A stretch of DNA of 64,000 nucleotides from Gracilimonas sp. (GCF_040218225.1 NZ_JAVJQO010000006.1:372001-436000), one strand, 5' to 3'. Positions 7,993 to 18,500 are shown, counted from the stretch's first letter. The notes: generated by a model from the letters alone, not told the origin. Numbers and translations: made by a program.

Positions 7993-9801
7993 TTGCGGTT
8001 TTTTATCATTTTTATTTTTTCTCTCCTTTTATCCGTAACTGAAGTTCAGGCCCAGGAGTACCTATGGCCTTCAAGTTCTGGTAATTATTTAAGCTCTACT
8101 TTTGGAGAAACCCGTTCTGCACATTTCCACGCCGGACTGGATATTAAAACCTGGGGCAGGGAAGGATATAAAGTTTTTGCAGCTCAGGATGGTAAACTCT
8201 ATCGGCTACTGGTTACGGAAAGGGGCTACGGAAATGCCATTTATCTGAAGCATCCAGATGGAAGGTTCACGGTTTATGCGCACCTTCAACGATTCAACGA
8301 AAAATTTCAGTCTATCGCCGACTCAATCAGATTACAGGACTATTCTTTCGAGATGGATGCTTTCGTAGAAGTATTATCTGTAGATGTAAAGAAAGGAGAA
8401 GTAATTGGATATACTGGCTCCACCGGAATTGGCCCTCCACACCTTCACTTTGAAATCAGAGACTCACTGGACACCCCTGTCAACGCTTTAACTACCAACC
8501 TTTCTGTCAAAGACAACATCCCTCCTGTATTCTCATCACTGATTGTAGAACCTTTGACCAAAAACTCAAGGGTTAATGGAAAACCGGTATCTGATTTTAT
8601 TCGTGTTAACAGTAATAACGGTACTTACCACTTTGGAGAAATAAAACTGACGGGGAAAGCAGGGTTGGCTGTAAATGTCTACGATCAGGCAGATGATGTT
8701 TACAATGCTTATGCAGTCTACTCACTTACTTTGGTCCAAAATGACGACACGCTTTTTCATCAGCAATTAAACAGGTTTAATTATGATGAAAGCAGCGAAA
8801 TGTTTCTTGACCGGATAGCTCCTTTCGGATCTGCGCGACGTGGTCACCAACGGCTTTTCAGGAAAGACGGCAGTAACAACCCCTTTTATTTAATCACCAA
8901 GAAAAGTGCCGAGATAGAAATTCCGGATTCATCTAAGACCTACACGATCATAGCCTCAGACTACTTTGGTAACACTTCAAAAGCGAAGGTTACTTTTGTT
9001 AAAGACAGTAGCATTATACCTTCTCAGCCTTTGATTAATGCCAATACCGACCAATGGTATTGGACGGAAAACTGGGCCTCACCTGACTTGCAAAAGACGC
9101 TCGACTTAACTCGGGGTAACCTTGGATTTCCATGGAATGAATCTCAACAACTTTTGCATGTCGATTCTACGAACCACCTGCAACTCGTACGTATTACTCC
9201 TGAAAAACCTCAAAAAGTTGTTACTCCTGACCGCCAATTAACCTTAAGATTTGGCGAACAGGCTTTTTTTGACACACTAAGTATTGCAACTTACCATACA
9301 ACAGACAGCAACAGGGTCAAAATATCGGTTCAACCTGAAATGCTGCCTACAAAATCTGATTTTGGATTGGAGTTTTTTTTGGGTGACTTCTATGAACCTG
9401 AAAACAATTATAGATTATTTCGGGTAGATGCTTCTGATGGTGAACTCGATTATGTGCCATCGAAGTTAATTGGCAGAACTATTCATGCAAGATTATCTTC
9501 AATGGGAGAATTCACTGTTAAAGCTGATAATAATCCGCCCGAATTTTCGAATTTTCGAATTTATAAAACCGATTATGGCAAGTGGCTGGCCTCCGTTCGG
9601 GTTACTGATGAACTTACAGGTATAGAATCTTCATCAGCCGAATTTTTTATTAATGATAAGAGAGGTATCGCTGAATATGATTATGAAGAGGAGCTATTAA
9701 TTTACTACCTGCCGGACTTTACACCTCAATCTAATAATACCGCTATTGTCAAGATAAAAGATAAAGCCGGAAATACAGCCTCAAAGGTTTTTGAAAATTA
9801 A
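7993..9801 (+). CDS. M23-family (LytM-type) exported endopeptidase
   Basis: A 602-residue exported protein using a TTG start, 3 nt after the preceding stop; the first 20 residues are a good signal peptide ending VQAQ. The peptidase domain occupies residues ~25-160, with zinc ligands H46 and D50 (HxxxD) and H150-L-H152 (HLHFE). The remaining ~440 residues look beta-rich and carry no domain I recognise. M23 enzymes cleave peptidoglycan cross-links or activate other amidases, so a role in cell-wall remodelling in the periplasm is likely. Confidence 0.88.
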   Translation: MRFFIIFIFSLLLSVTEVQAQEYLWPSSSGNYLSSTFGETRSAHFHAGLDIKTWGREGYKVFAAQDGKLYRLLVTERGYGNAIYLKHPDGRFTVYAHLQRFNEKFQSIADSIRLQDYSFEMDAFVEVLSVDVKKGEVIGYTGSTGIGPPHLHFEIRDSLDTPVNALTTNLSVKDNIPPVFSSLIVEPLTKNSRVNGKPVSDFIRVNSNNGTYHFGEIKLTGKAGLAVNVYDQADDVYNAYAVYSLTLVQNDDTLFHQQLNRFNYDESSEMFLDRIAPFGSARRGHQRLFRKDGSNNPFYLITKKSAEIEIPDSSKTYTIIASDYFGNTSKAKVTFVKDSSIIPSQPLINANTDQWYWTENWASPDLQKTLDLTRGNLGFPWNESQQLLHVDSTNHLQLVRITPEKPQKVVTPDRQLTLRFGEQAFFDTLSIATYHTTDSNRVKISVQPEMLPTKSDFGLEFFLGDFYEPENNYRLFRVDASDGELDYVPSKLIGRTIHARLSSMGEFTVKADNNPPEFSNFRIYKTDYGKWLASVRVTDELTGIESSSAEFFINDKRGIAEYDYEEELLIYYLPDFTPQSNNTAIVKIKDKAGNTASKVFEN

Positions 9802-9830
9802 ATTCCCGGCTCCAACGCCTTTAGCTATCG

Positions 9831-10208
9831 TTAAAGATGAGCTATACAGCTAATTTCAACCAGCACATTTTTAGGTAATGTCTTAACAGCAACAGTTTCT
9901 CTGGCCGGAGGGTTTGATGAAAAACGGGCTCCATATACTTCATTCACTGCACCAAAATCATCCATACTTGCCAGAAATATGGTACATTTTAGTACATGTG
10001 AGAAATCAACACCGGCTTCAGTCAAAACCGCTTCAAGGTTATTCATAACTTGAGCAGCTTGTTCAGCGGCTGTTTCTCCAACTAATTCCATAGTTTCCGG
10101 ATTTAATGGAATTTGTCCGGAACAGTAAAGTGTTCCGTTATAAGAAGTTGCCTGGCTGTATGGCCCAATTGCGACTGGTGCTTTATCTGTAGCGTGTATT
10201 TTTTTCAT
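9831..10208 (-). CDS. ridA: RidA-family reactive imine deaminase
   Basis: A 125-residue RidA/YjgF/UK114 protein. The signature near the end, with R103 (PPARETVAVKTLPKNVLVEI), contains the Arg that binds the carboxylate of the enamine/imine substrate, and CSGQIPLNP is the other conserved segment. It hydrolyses reactive 2-aminoacrylate-type intermediates released by PLP enzymes; a PLP enzyme of Cys/Met metabolism is encoded 2.7 kb away at 12878. Confidence 0.93.
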   Translation of the reverse strand: MKKIHATDKAPVAIGPYSQATSYNGTLYCSGQIPLNPETMELVGETAAEQAAQVMNNLEAVLTEAGVDFSHVLKCTIFLASMDDFGAVNEVYGARFSSNPPARETVAVKTLPKNVLVEISCIAHL

Positions 10209-10305
10209 GGATATATTCCTTAATAATTATGATGATACAAAAATCTTAAGCATGTGCGCTAATAAATTGCAGAAAGCAGCACATATGACTATTTTCGATA
10301 ACATA

Positions 10306-10313
10306 TACATTTG
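10306..10313 (+). promoter_or_regulatory. Possible -7 element upstream of the TPR lipoprotein pair
   Basis: TACATTTG fits TAnnTTTG and lies 34 nt before the ATG at 10348 in the divergent spacer with ridA. No clear -33 TTG accompanies it, so chance is possible. Confidence 0.28.
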
Positions 10314-10347
10314 ACCCGATTTCAACCAAATTCAATTTTATAATAAA

Positions 10348-11661
10348 ATGAAAAAGCTACTTAGAAACTTACTTTCAGCGGTTCTTTTTGTAGGGATCCT
10401 TGCTAGTTGCGAAACAACAGATCCTTTGATCGAAGAGGCTCAGAAAAACATTTTCACTCAGAACTATGATTCTGCACTTGCAGTTCTAGACCGTTCGATC
10501 CAACAAAACCCTGAAAGCGGTCTTCCTTATTACTACAAAGCTACAACTTATAAAGAGATAGCATTAACAATTTCTCAGATAAGTGAACGAAAAGAAACGT
10601 ATCAAAACTTTAGAGACGCGGCTGTAACTGCCCGTGAAAAATTTGCTACGATGGAAGAAACTCCTTCTGAGGCAGATGAAGTAAACAATCTTATTCTCAG
10701 CACCTGGGGTTATGAGCATAACAAAGCCATTGAACTCGTAAATAGTGACAGCTTAAAAGCTACCGTTGAAGAACCACTAAAAGTTGCGGTTGCACATCTT
10801 GAAAATGCAGTAATAATAAACCCGGACAGTACCCTTTCATGGGATATTCTTGCTCAGGTTCAAAGCATTGACGGTAATTACCCCGGAGCAATTGAAGCTT
10901 TGAATACTTCAATGGAGATGAAAAGCACCCCTCCCTCTGATGATTACCTCAGATTAGGAGCTTATTACCGTGACAATGAGCAGCCGGAAGAAGCAATTGA
11001 TGTACTAGAAACTGGTGTTGAATCTTATCCGGATAGTGTACAATTGGTACAGGTTCTTGCAGATGTTTACATGCAAGCTGGTCAGCGAGATAAATCAATT
11101 CAAACAATCGAAGCTTTGATTGAACGTGATCCAAATAATGCTCAATACCATTTAGCATTAGGAACTCAGTTACTTCAGGCAACAACTGAAATCTCTGAAA
11201 ATATCACTGGCAACTACGACAAAATTTATGATCTAGACACTGAGCTCAGAAATAACAGAAACAAATCTGCGGCTATCAAAGCATCAATTGATTCATTAGT
11301 GTCTGTAAATGAGGAGTTAACTGCTGAAATGAATCAGTTAAGCGACCAGGCTGAGTCTGAATTGATCAGAGTTACTGAATTACGCCCAAATAGTGCTCAG
11401 GCTTTTCAGTATCTTGGGATTTATTTCACAAATAAGGCAGCAGCTTTATACGAGAAAAGAAACTTTACTCAAGACAATGAGCTAGCCAATCAGCTTGATC
11501 AGCAAGCTAAGGAAGAGCTCAAAGAAGCAATGAAGTACTACGAGAGAGCTGTTGAAATTGAACCGGACAACACTGGCTACTGGCAGTCACTTTCCCGAAT
11601 TTATGTACAGCTCGACATGCAGGAAAAAGCTTCCGAAGCTATGGATAAAGCGGGCATGTAA
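10348..11661 (+). CDS. TPR-repeat lipoprotein (first of a tandem pair)
   Basis: A 437-residue protein with a lipoprotein signal (hydrophobic core ending GILASC) and at least six tetratricopeptide repeats recognisable by alternating small/aromatic positions (for example PESGLPYYYKATTYKE and NTGYWQSLSRIYVQLDMQEK). Around residues 290-340 a coiled-coil-like stretch (LDTELRNNRNKSAA... EELTAEMNQLSDQAESE) interrupts the repeats. It probably scaffolds an envelope complex. The next gene starts 23 nt later and has the same architecture, including the GTQLLQ/GTQLYQ motif, so they look like tandem paralogues. Confidence 0.85.
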   Translation: MKKLLRNLLSAVLFVGILASCETTDPLIEEAQKNIFTQNYDSALAVLDRSIQQNPESGLPYYYKATTYKEIALTISQISERKETYQNFRDAAVTAREKFATMEETPSEADEVNNLILSTWGYEHNKAIELVNSDSLKATVEEPLKVAVAHLENAVIINPDSTLSWDILAQVQSIDGNYPGAIEALNTSMEMKSTPPSDDYLRLGAYYRDNEQPEEAIDVLETGVESYPDSVQLVQVLADVYMQAGQRDKSIQTIEALIERDPNNAQYHLALGTQLLQATTEISENITGNYDKIYDLDTELRNNRNKSAAIKASIDSLVSVNEELTAEMNQLSDQAESELIRVTELRPNSAQAFQYLGIYFTNKAAALYEKRNFTQDNELANQLDQQAKEELKEAMKYYERAVEIEPDNTGYWQSLSRIYVQLDMQEKASEAMDKAGM

Positions 11662-11684
11662 TTTTACATATCAAAAAATTTAAT

Positions 11685-12875
11685 ATGACTATTTCAAATT
11701 TTACCCGGCTGACAGGCTTACTACTGGTAGCCGGGTTTTTTATTTCTTGCAGTTCATCCAGAGTTAACATTGATGAATTGCTTGCAGATAACAAGTATCA
11801 GGAAGCCATTAACGAAATCGACATACGGCTTGCTGAAAACCCAGATCAGCCTTCACTTTATATCCAGAAGGCTAAAATTAATGCCGATCTTGCCCATCAG
11901 GCAGACCCTGAATTAAGGGCTGAATTTTACAGTAATACGACTGATAATTTCGGATTAGCTGTTGAATACGGAGCCGATGAGGCACAGATATCTGTTATTG
12001 ATAGTTTACGGCAGCAATACTGGAAAAAAGAGCATAATGCAGGTCTCCGAATTTCAGAGAATGACGATATTTCTGAACGTTACCAGCGAGCAGCCATACA
12101 TTTTCAGAATGCTCTGATCCTGCAAGAAGATGCCGTTAGTTCTTACAAAAACCTTTCTATAGCCCAATTCAATCTGGGCAGTATAGATGAAGCTATTGGT
12201 ACCCTGGAGACGGCTTTGGAATTCGCAGAAGAAAATCCAGAAGAAATTTATGAGAACCTGGGTTACTTACATCTTGAAAAGGGCGACCCAGAACAGGCCT
12301 CTTATTATTACGAACAAGCAAATACCAATATTCAGGAAGACCTTAATCTGGCCTTTGGTCTGATCAACGCATACATATCCAATGGAAGTAGCGAAAAGGC
12401 CTCTAATATGCTTGAAGGTTTAGTGGCCGAATATCCAAATAATGCTAACCTAAGAAATGTATTCGGAACCCAGCTCTATCAAATAACCTCGGGTATTCTG
12501 GAAGATCTTAAAACGGCCTACTCAAATAATGACACGGTATTGGTAGAGCAAATCAAGTTTGAAGCTGAGGGAATGGGTGATGAAGCAGAAACGCAACTAA
12601 TCGAAGCCTTCAAGAGAGATACGTCGAATACAGAATACATTGAAAGTCTGGCTGTTTTCTACAATAACTTATCAGCTCAGTATTTATCGATTTTACCGGT
12701 AGCTTTTGAGAACGACAGAGCAAAACTGGAATCCAAGGCATATACTTTAATTAACTTCGCGATTGATTATTACGAAAAATTGGTTGTCATTGATCCAAAT
12801 AACGAAGAGTACACTCAAAAGCTCGGCGTTCTAAAAACTCTAGAAAATCGCAGAACTGCATCAGCAGAAAACTAA
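11685..12875 (+). CDS. TPR-repeat lipoprotein (second of a tandem pair)
   Basis: A 396-residue lipoprotein with signal ending FISC followed by SSS, then TPR repeats (QEAINEIDIRLAENPDQPSL, AVSSYKNLSIAQFNLGSIDE, EEIYENLGYLHLEKGDPEQA). It is related in layout to the preceding gene. The codons for the signal peptide contain a perfect intrinsic-terminator-like hairpin (see 11703-11741), so expression may depend on translation reaching it promptly or may be reduced relative to the first gene. The stop lies 2 nt before the next start. Confidence 0.84.
   Translation: MTISNFTRLTGLLLVAGFFISCSSSRVNIDELLADNKYQEAINEIDIRLAENPDQPSLYIQKAKINADLAHQADPELRAEFYSNTTDNFGLAVEYGADEAQISVIDSLRQQYWKKEHNAGLRISENDDISERYQRAAIHFQNALILQEDAVSSYKNLSIAQFNLGSIDEAIGTLETALEFAEENPEEIYENLGYLHLEKGDPEQASYYYEQANTNIQEDLNLAFGLINAYISNGSSEKASNMLEGLVAEYPNNANLRNVFGTQLYQITSGILEDLKTAYSNNDTVLVEQIKFEAEGMGDEAETQLIEAFKRDTSNTEYIESLAVFYNNLSAQYLSILPVAFENDRAKLESKAYTLINFAIDYYEKLVVIDPNNEEYTQKLGVLKTLENRRTASAEN
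11703..11741 (+). terminator. Terminator-like hairpin inside the signal-peptide codons
   Basis: ACCCGGCT at 11703-11710 pairs perfectly with AGCCGGGT at 11729-11736, with an 18-nt loop and six T immediately after (11736-11741). It begins 18 nt after the ATG of the second TPR lipoprotein. The shape is that of an intrinsic terminator or attenuator; function is inferred. Confidence 0.6.
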
Positions 12876-12877
12876 CT

Positions 12878-14014
12878 ATGAAATTTAATACCAAGACTAT
12901 TCATGCCGGCCAGAAACCTGAAGAGACTTCTGGTGCGGTTATGCCTCCTATTTTTCAAACTTCAACTTATGCTCAGGAAGCACCAAATCAGCATAAAGGG
13001 TACGACTATGCCCGCGTAGGAAATCCTACAAGAACAGCTCTTGAGAACATGATAGCCGGACTGGAAGGAGCAGATGAAGCAGCTTGTTTTTCCAGTGGTG
13101 TGGCAGCTATGGATGCTCTGATGAAAATGTTCCGGCCCGGCGACCATGTGGTCACTACCAATGATTTATATGGTGGTTCCTATCGGTTATTTACCAAAGT
13201 GTTCGAACCTTATGGTATTGATTTTACTTTTGTGGATATGACAGACCTCGAAAAGGTCAGAGAGGCCATCACCCCACAAACAAAACTAATGTGGATTGAA
13301 ACTCCAACCAATCCCCTGCTTCGTATTGTAGACATTAAAGCATTGGTTGATATTGCCAAACCCAAAAATATTCTTACTGTGGTAGACAATACTTTTGCCT
13401 CACCATATCTGCAAAGACCTTTAGAATTCGGAGCCGATGCGGTCTTGCACTCGGCAACCAAGTATCTTGCAGGACATTCAGACGTAATACACGGTGCCGT
13501 GGCAAGTTCCCATAAAGAGATCATGGACAACCTTCGGTTTCAAACCAAAACGTCCGGGGCTGTACCTGGTCCTATGGATTGCTATCTGACACTAAGAGGT
13601 ATCAAAACCTTAAGTGTGCGTGTTCAACGTTCTGTTGATAATGCCAAGCAAATTGCCTCCTTTTTAGAAAATCACAGTGAAATTCAATCTGTTTTATACC
13701 CGGGTTTATCCTCCCATCCTCAACATGATTTAGCCAGCAAGCAAATGGATGATTTTGGAGCTATGCTTTCATTTACGCTAAAGAACGACTCTATTGAAGC
13801 AGCAACAAAATTTATGAGCAATACGAACATTTTCACTCTTGCTGAAAGTTTGGGTGGTGTGGAGTCACTAATCAGTCACCCGGCTTCTATGACTCATGGC
13901 TCTATCCCAAAAGATGTTCGGGAAAAAGCGGGTTTACAAGATTCTTTAATTCGTATTTCCGTTGGAATTGAAGATGCCGATGATCTTATCGAAGACCTTA
14001 AACAGGCATTTTGA
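12878..14014 (+). CDS. Cystathionine gamma-synthase/lyase family PLP enzyme
   Basis: A 378-residue enzyme of the Cys/Met metabolism PLP family. Conserved features are YARVGNPTR, the PLP-phosphate-binding FSSGVAAMDA, ETPTNPLLRIVDI, VVDNTFASPYLQRP and the PLP-binding lysine K195 in HSATKYLAGHSD. The sequence does not separate cystathionine gamma-synthase (MetB), gamma-lyase (MetC/CTH-like) or O-acetylhomoserine sulfhydrylase roles. It starts 2 nt after the TPR gene, so it is probably in the same transcript, although that link has no obvious functional logic. Confidence 0.9.
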   Translation: MKFNTKTIHAGQKPEETSGAVMPPIFQTSTYAQEAPNQHKGYDYARVGNPTRTALENMIAGLEGADEAACFSSGVAAMDALMKMFRPGDHVVTTNDLYGGSYRLFTKVFEPYGIDFTFVDMTDLEKVREAITPQTKLMWIETPTNPLLRIVDIKALVDIAKPKNILTVVDNTFASPYLQRPLEFGADAVLHSATKYLAGHSDVIHGAVASSHKEIMDNLRFQTKTSGAVPGPMDCYLTLRGIKTLSVRVQRSVDNAKQIASFLENHSEIQSVLYPGLSSHPQHDLASKQMDDFGAMLSFTLKNDSIEAATKFMSNTNIFTLAESLGGVESLISHPASMTHGSIPKDVREKAGLQDSLIRISVGIEDADDLIEDLKQAF

Positions 14015-14098
14015 TATACCATCATTGGTGAGCCTTTAGTATCTTCCATGCGCTGGAAAAGCGCTTACAGAATATCTAATCTAAAATCTATTTCGATC

Positions 14099-15277
14099 AT
14101 GCGAGACGTTGTAATTGTATCTGCAAAAAGAACCCCCATGGGTGCCTTTGGTGGCAGCCTGTCTTCTTTCTCAGCTCCGGAACTTGGAGCTTCTGCCATC
14201 CTTGAGGCAGTTAAAGCAGGAGGCATTAAACCTGATGATGTACAAGAAGTAGTTATGGGGAATGTGCTTTCAGCTGGTATAGGGCAGGCTCCGGCTCGTC
14301 AAGCAGCCATGAAAGCTGGCTTACACCAACGAACACCTGCTACTACAGTCAACAAAGTATGTGCTTCAGGTATGAAGTCGATCATGATTGCAGCAGACCA
14401 AATTCGTTTAGGTCAAGCTGACATTATTGTAGCAGGCGGAATGGAAAGCATGAGTAATGTTCCATACTACCTTCCCAAACAACGATTTGGTGCAAAATAT
14501 GGGCATGTTGAAGCTGAAGACGGTATCGTAAAAGACGGCTTATGGGACGTATACAATAAATACCTGATGGGTAATGCCGGAGACTTATGCGCCCGTGAAT
14601 GCAATATTAGCCGTGAAGAGCAGGATGAGTATGCAATTAATTCATATAAAAGAGCGATTGATGCAACTGAAAAAGGCTACTTCAAAGACGAAGTAATTAA
14701 AATTAAGGTCAAAGACCGCAAGGGAAATGTCACCGAAGTAGAAAAGGATGAAGAGCTGGATAAAGTCCGGTTTGAAAAAATCCCCGAACTTCGACCTGTT
14801 TTTGACAAAGAGGGCACAGTAACTGCTGCCAATGCTTCCAGTATTAATGATGGTGCTGCAGCAGTTCTCGTTATGAGTGCTGAAAAAGCCAAAGAACTTG
14901 GACTCAAACCTTTGGCAAAAATCTTAAGTCATGCAAGTGCCGCTAAAGCACCCGAATGGTTTACAACGGCTCCAGCCGATGCAATTCCTATTGCACTCAA
15001 AAGAGCTGGGCTTACCAAGAATGATATTGATCTCTTTGAAATCAATGAAGCTTTTTCTGTAGTCGCATTAGCTAACAACCAGATTTTAGAACTTGATCCT
15101 GAAAAAGTAAACATTCATGGCGGAGCCGTAAGTATTGGCCATCCACTGGGATGTTCAGGAGCACGTATCATTGTCACGCTCATTCATGCCTTACGCAGAA
15201 CACAGGGTAAATATGGTTGTGCCGGTATCTGCAACGGCGGAGGCGGTGCTTCTTCTCTTGTTCTAGAAATGCTTTAG
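14099..15277 (+). CDS. Acetyl-CoA C-acyltransferase (thiolase II)
   Basis: The frame is open from 14048, but the ATG at 14099 gives the standard thiolase N-terminus (MRDVVIVSAKRTPMGAFGG) and a normal length of 392 residues, so it is chosen. Catalytic residues are C88 (NKVCASGMKSI), the His of SIGHPLGCSG and the C-terminal Cys of CNGGGGASS. It interconverts two acetyl-CoA with acetoacetyl-CoA, or acts in beta-oxidation. It is followed immediately by a strong terminator. Confidence 0.93.
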   Translation: MRDVVIVSAKRTPMGAFGGSLSSFSAPELGASAILEAVKAGGIKPDDVQEVVMGNVLSAGIGQAPARQAAMKAGLHQRTPATTVNKVCASGMKSIMIAADQIRLGQADIIVAGGMESMSNVPYYLPKQRFGAKYGHVEAEDGIVKDGLWDVYNKYLMGNAGDLCARECNISREEQDEYAINSYKRAIDATEKGYFKDEVIKIKVKDRKGNVTEVEKDEELDKVRFEKIPELRPVFDKEGTVTAANASSINDGAAAVLVMSAEKAKELGLKPLAKILSHASAAKAPEWFTTAPADAIPIALKRAGLTKNDIDLFEINEAFSVVALANNQILELDPEKVNIHGGAVSIGHPLGCSGARIIVTLIHALRRTQGKYGCAGICNGGGGASSLVLEML

Positions 15278-15284
15278 TAAGTTT

Positions 15285-15317
15285 AGCCCACTCTATTTTC
15301 GAGTGGGCTATTTTTTT
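15285..15317 (+). terminator. Intrinsic terminator after the thiolase gene
   Basis: A perfect 9-bp stem (AGCCCACTC with GAGTGGGCT), a 7-nt loop, then A and seven T. Confidence 0.94.
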
Positions 15318-15318
15318 A

Positions 15319-15347
15319 TTGACATTATTATTTCACAAACCTATTAT
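15319..15347 (+). promoter_or_regulatory. Sigma70-like hexamers TTGACA-17-TATTAT upstream of porU
   Basis: TTGACA at 15319-15324 and TATTAT at 15342-15347 are separated by 17 nt, directly downstream of the thiolase terminator and ~200 nt before porU. The spacing is ideal for an E. coli-type promoter, but Bacteroidota-related primary sigma factors prefer other sequences, and the first hexamer overlaps the terminator tail. Confidence 0.35.
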
Positions 15348-15379
15348 ACAGCTGACCTGAAACAAAACGACTCTACTTT

Positions 15380-15498
15380 ATAGAATAAAGCTACTATTCA
15401 ATTATCGTTAACTAAACATCAGCGCAGAGAATAACTCTTATCTTACAGGTCAACTTAAACTCGAAGTACTATATATATTATAGAATAAACTGCTACTA
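15380..15498 (+). repeat. Two-copy direct repeat upstream of porU
   Basis: TATAGAATAAA-g-CTACTA at 15380-15397 recurs as TATAGAATAAA-ctg-CTACTA at 15479-15498, 99 nt apart in the leader of the secretion block. The rest of the 230-nt gap (15318-15546) shows no coding sequence. Confidence 0.5.
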
Positions 15499-15546
15499 AA
15501 CCTTAAGCGTCTACGAACGCTCAACCAGTAAACTATTAGTTCATTT

Positions 15547-18500
15547 ATGCTTAACAAGCTGCTTTTTATCAGTGGTTTGCTTTGCTTATTTATTGCTGAA
15601 CCTATTATAGCGCAGCAACTAAAAGTAGTAGCAGAAACAGATTCATTTACGGATTACGAGTTTTTGAATGAAGACCTGAAAGTCATGTCTCCCTATGGGA
15701 TTATGGCTCCGGTTTCTGGGAATGCCCCTCGCTATCAAATCCTTGAACAAGCTGTTTCAACAAAAAGTGGTAAGGTTTCAGTTGAAAAAGCAGCCGTGCT
15801 GGCCCTTTCTGATGATTCAAAACCTATAATCGAAGTTTCCGATCCGGGTATTTACCGTGGACAAAAAGTAAGTTCGCTAAGTATAAACATTGCCCGGTAT
15901 GGTGAAAACAGTACAAAAATACTCAGGAAACTAAGAATCCGGGTTTACAAAGACGGTGATACCAGATTACCTGAATTAAAAGCAACGAAGCAAGTTAACA
16001 GTTCTTCATTTGAGAATGGTACCTGGTATAAAATCCCCATTAGTAAAAACGGTATTTATGAACTTGATTCAGAATATCTCGAAGAGATGGGTATCGATCT
16101 CAGTTCCGCTGACCCCCGTAATTTCCAGCTTTGGGGAACCGGTGGTTACCAGCTTCCAGAGGCAAATAGTCAGCCACGTCCTTCATTAATACAAATTCCT
16201 ATCATTGTTGAAGGCCAGAATGATGGCGTCTTTAACAATAATGACCGCATTCTTTTTTATGGAAACTCCCCGCATCAGGTACTGAGGGATAGTATTAACT
16301 TTGAACACCGCCTCCACCCTTACAGCAATCAGTCTTTTGTTTTCTTAACGGTTTCGGATTCTCCGGGAGATCGGCTATCTGCGGTTAATAATAACATTTC
16401 CACGCCCTCTACCTCCCGCACAGTAGATTCATTTCTGGATTTCATTTGGAAAGATGAAGAGCTCAATAAAACTGAAGAAAGTATTAAATCAGGAAGATAC
16501 TGGTTTGGGCGACGTTTTGAAGCCTCAAGCAATGGAACTTCTATTCCCATCTTCTCAGATACCCTTGCCGGTATAATTCAGGGAGAGCCAATAACTGTTG
16601 AGGCTCAGTTTGTAAGCAGGTCTACACGTAGTGCAAATTTTGAAATAACAGTGAACGGGCAGCAGGTTCGTACTGTAAATATTCGTGGCCTGTCATGCCG
16701 TAGCTGCGGAAACTGCTACAATTGCAGCGAAGGTGATTCAGGGGTTGAAGGCGCTTTTAAAACCAGCCTTATTCCAACTATTCAAAATGGAATTATTGAA
16801 GCCGAGGCCACTTATAACCATACTGAATCCAGTTCAAGAGGCTTTTTAGACTGGTTTCGAGTAGTGGTTCAACGTGAGCTACAGGCCCAGGAAAACCGTC
16901 TTTACTTCTATTCCCCTGCTAATGGTTCCTCAAACGAACTTGCGCAATATCAGCTTTCAGGTTTTGACAGCCAGCCCGTCATCCTCGATGTGAGTGATGT
17001 AACAAATCCAAAATTACTGAGTTCTTCAGGATCTAACGGCAATTACAACTTCAATTACTATTCGGGTAATGATTTACGTTTCATCGCCCAATCTACTTTT
17101 GATCAGCCTGCGATGGGTTCATTAGTTCAGCCTCAGAATCTGAAAGGAATTACAGATTATCCAGATTACATTATTGTTACTTCTGAAACTTTTCTGGAGT
17201 ACGCCGAGGACCTTGCTTCTTATCGAGCTCAAAATGACGGATTGAACCCCGTAATTGTAACCCAGCAACAAATTCTAAATGAATTTTCAGGGGGTGTTGT
17301 CGACCCTTCCGCCATTCGTGATTATGCCAAATTCCTTTATGACCGCGCACTGAACGACGGACAAGAACCCCCAAAATACTTGCTGCTTTTTGGTGACACC
17401 ACCTTCGACTATAAAAACGTAATAACAAATAGTTTTCAGAATTATATCGTCACTTATCAAAGCAGTGAGTCTCTGGAAAGAATCCGTTCTTTTGCCACTG
17501 ATGATTTCTTCGGCTTTCTTGATGACTCGGAAGGTGATTTTGGAACCGGCAATACCAGTAACTCTCATTACATGGATATTGGGCTGGGCCGCATATCAGC
17601 CCAAACAAGGGCTGAAGCCGCCATTGCTGTACAGAAAATAAAAACCTATGAAGACCCTGCGAATACCGGCAACTGGCAAAATCTTTTGACCTTTGCTGCA
17701 GACGATGATTTCCCCTCTGCTACTGATAGAGATATTCATGTTATTAATGCAGACGAAACCGCAGAACGCATGAATTATATTGAACCTGGTTTAAGAGTTA
17801 AAAAGATCTATGAGTTTGACTACCCGGCAGAAATAACCGGTTCAGGAAGACAAATACCCGGGGCCACTGAAGAATTCATAAGCACCCTCAACGAAGGAAC
17901 GCTGGTGATGAATTACTCAGGACATGGCAATGAACAAACACTTTCAGACGAAGAACTCTTCTTAACCAATTACATACCCAATCTCTCAAACAGGGATCAA
18001 TTAGCCTTATTTGTAACCGCTACATGCCAGTTTGGTAGATACGATGACATTGATGCCCAATCTGGTGCAGAACAATTATTATTTGCCGAAAATGGCGGAA
18101 TCGTGGGTGCTTTTACTACTACCCGGGTTGTCTTCACAGGTGGTAGTCCTTCTGCAGGAAATAATTTTGGACTAAATATCGCATTATCTCAGCGAATGGT
18201 TGAGCGTAATACAGATGGCACGCCTTTAAGGCTGGGTGACATTTTTATGCGGACTAAGAATTCAAGTATTGGAGGAACAACGGTAGTTTCTACGATAAAC
18301 AGTAAGAAATTCATTTTAATCGGTGATCCGGCAACTAAATTCCGGCTACCTGAGCAAAACGCAGAATTAACATCTCTCAACGACTATTCGGAGAACGGAA
18401 CCGATACAACCCTGACCATTCAAGCACTGGATCAGGTCAATCTTTCAGGACAAATAAAAGATCTTCAGGGGAATATCCTTTCAGACTATAATGGGGAAGC

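Noticed and set aside
7993-8000. Downstream ATG as the start of the M23 gene instead of TTG 7993
   Set aside because: The TTG is needed to include the signal peptide; no in-frame ATG lies between it and the mature part.
14048-14098. Upstream N-terminal extension of the thiolase
   Set aside because: The extension has no family similarity, while the ATG at 14099 gives the standard thiolase N-terminus.
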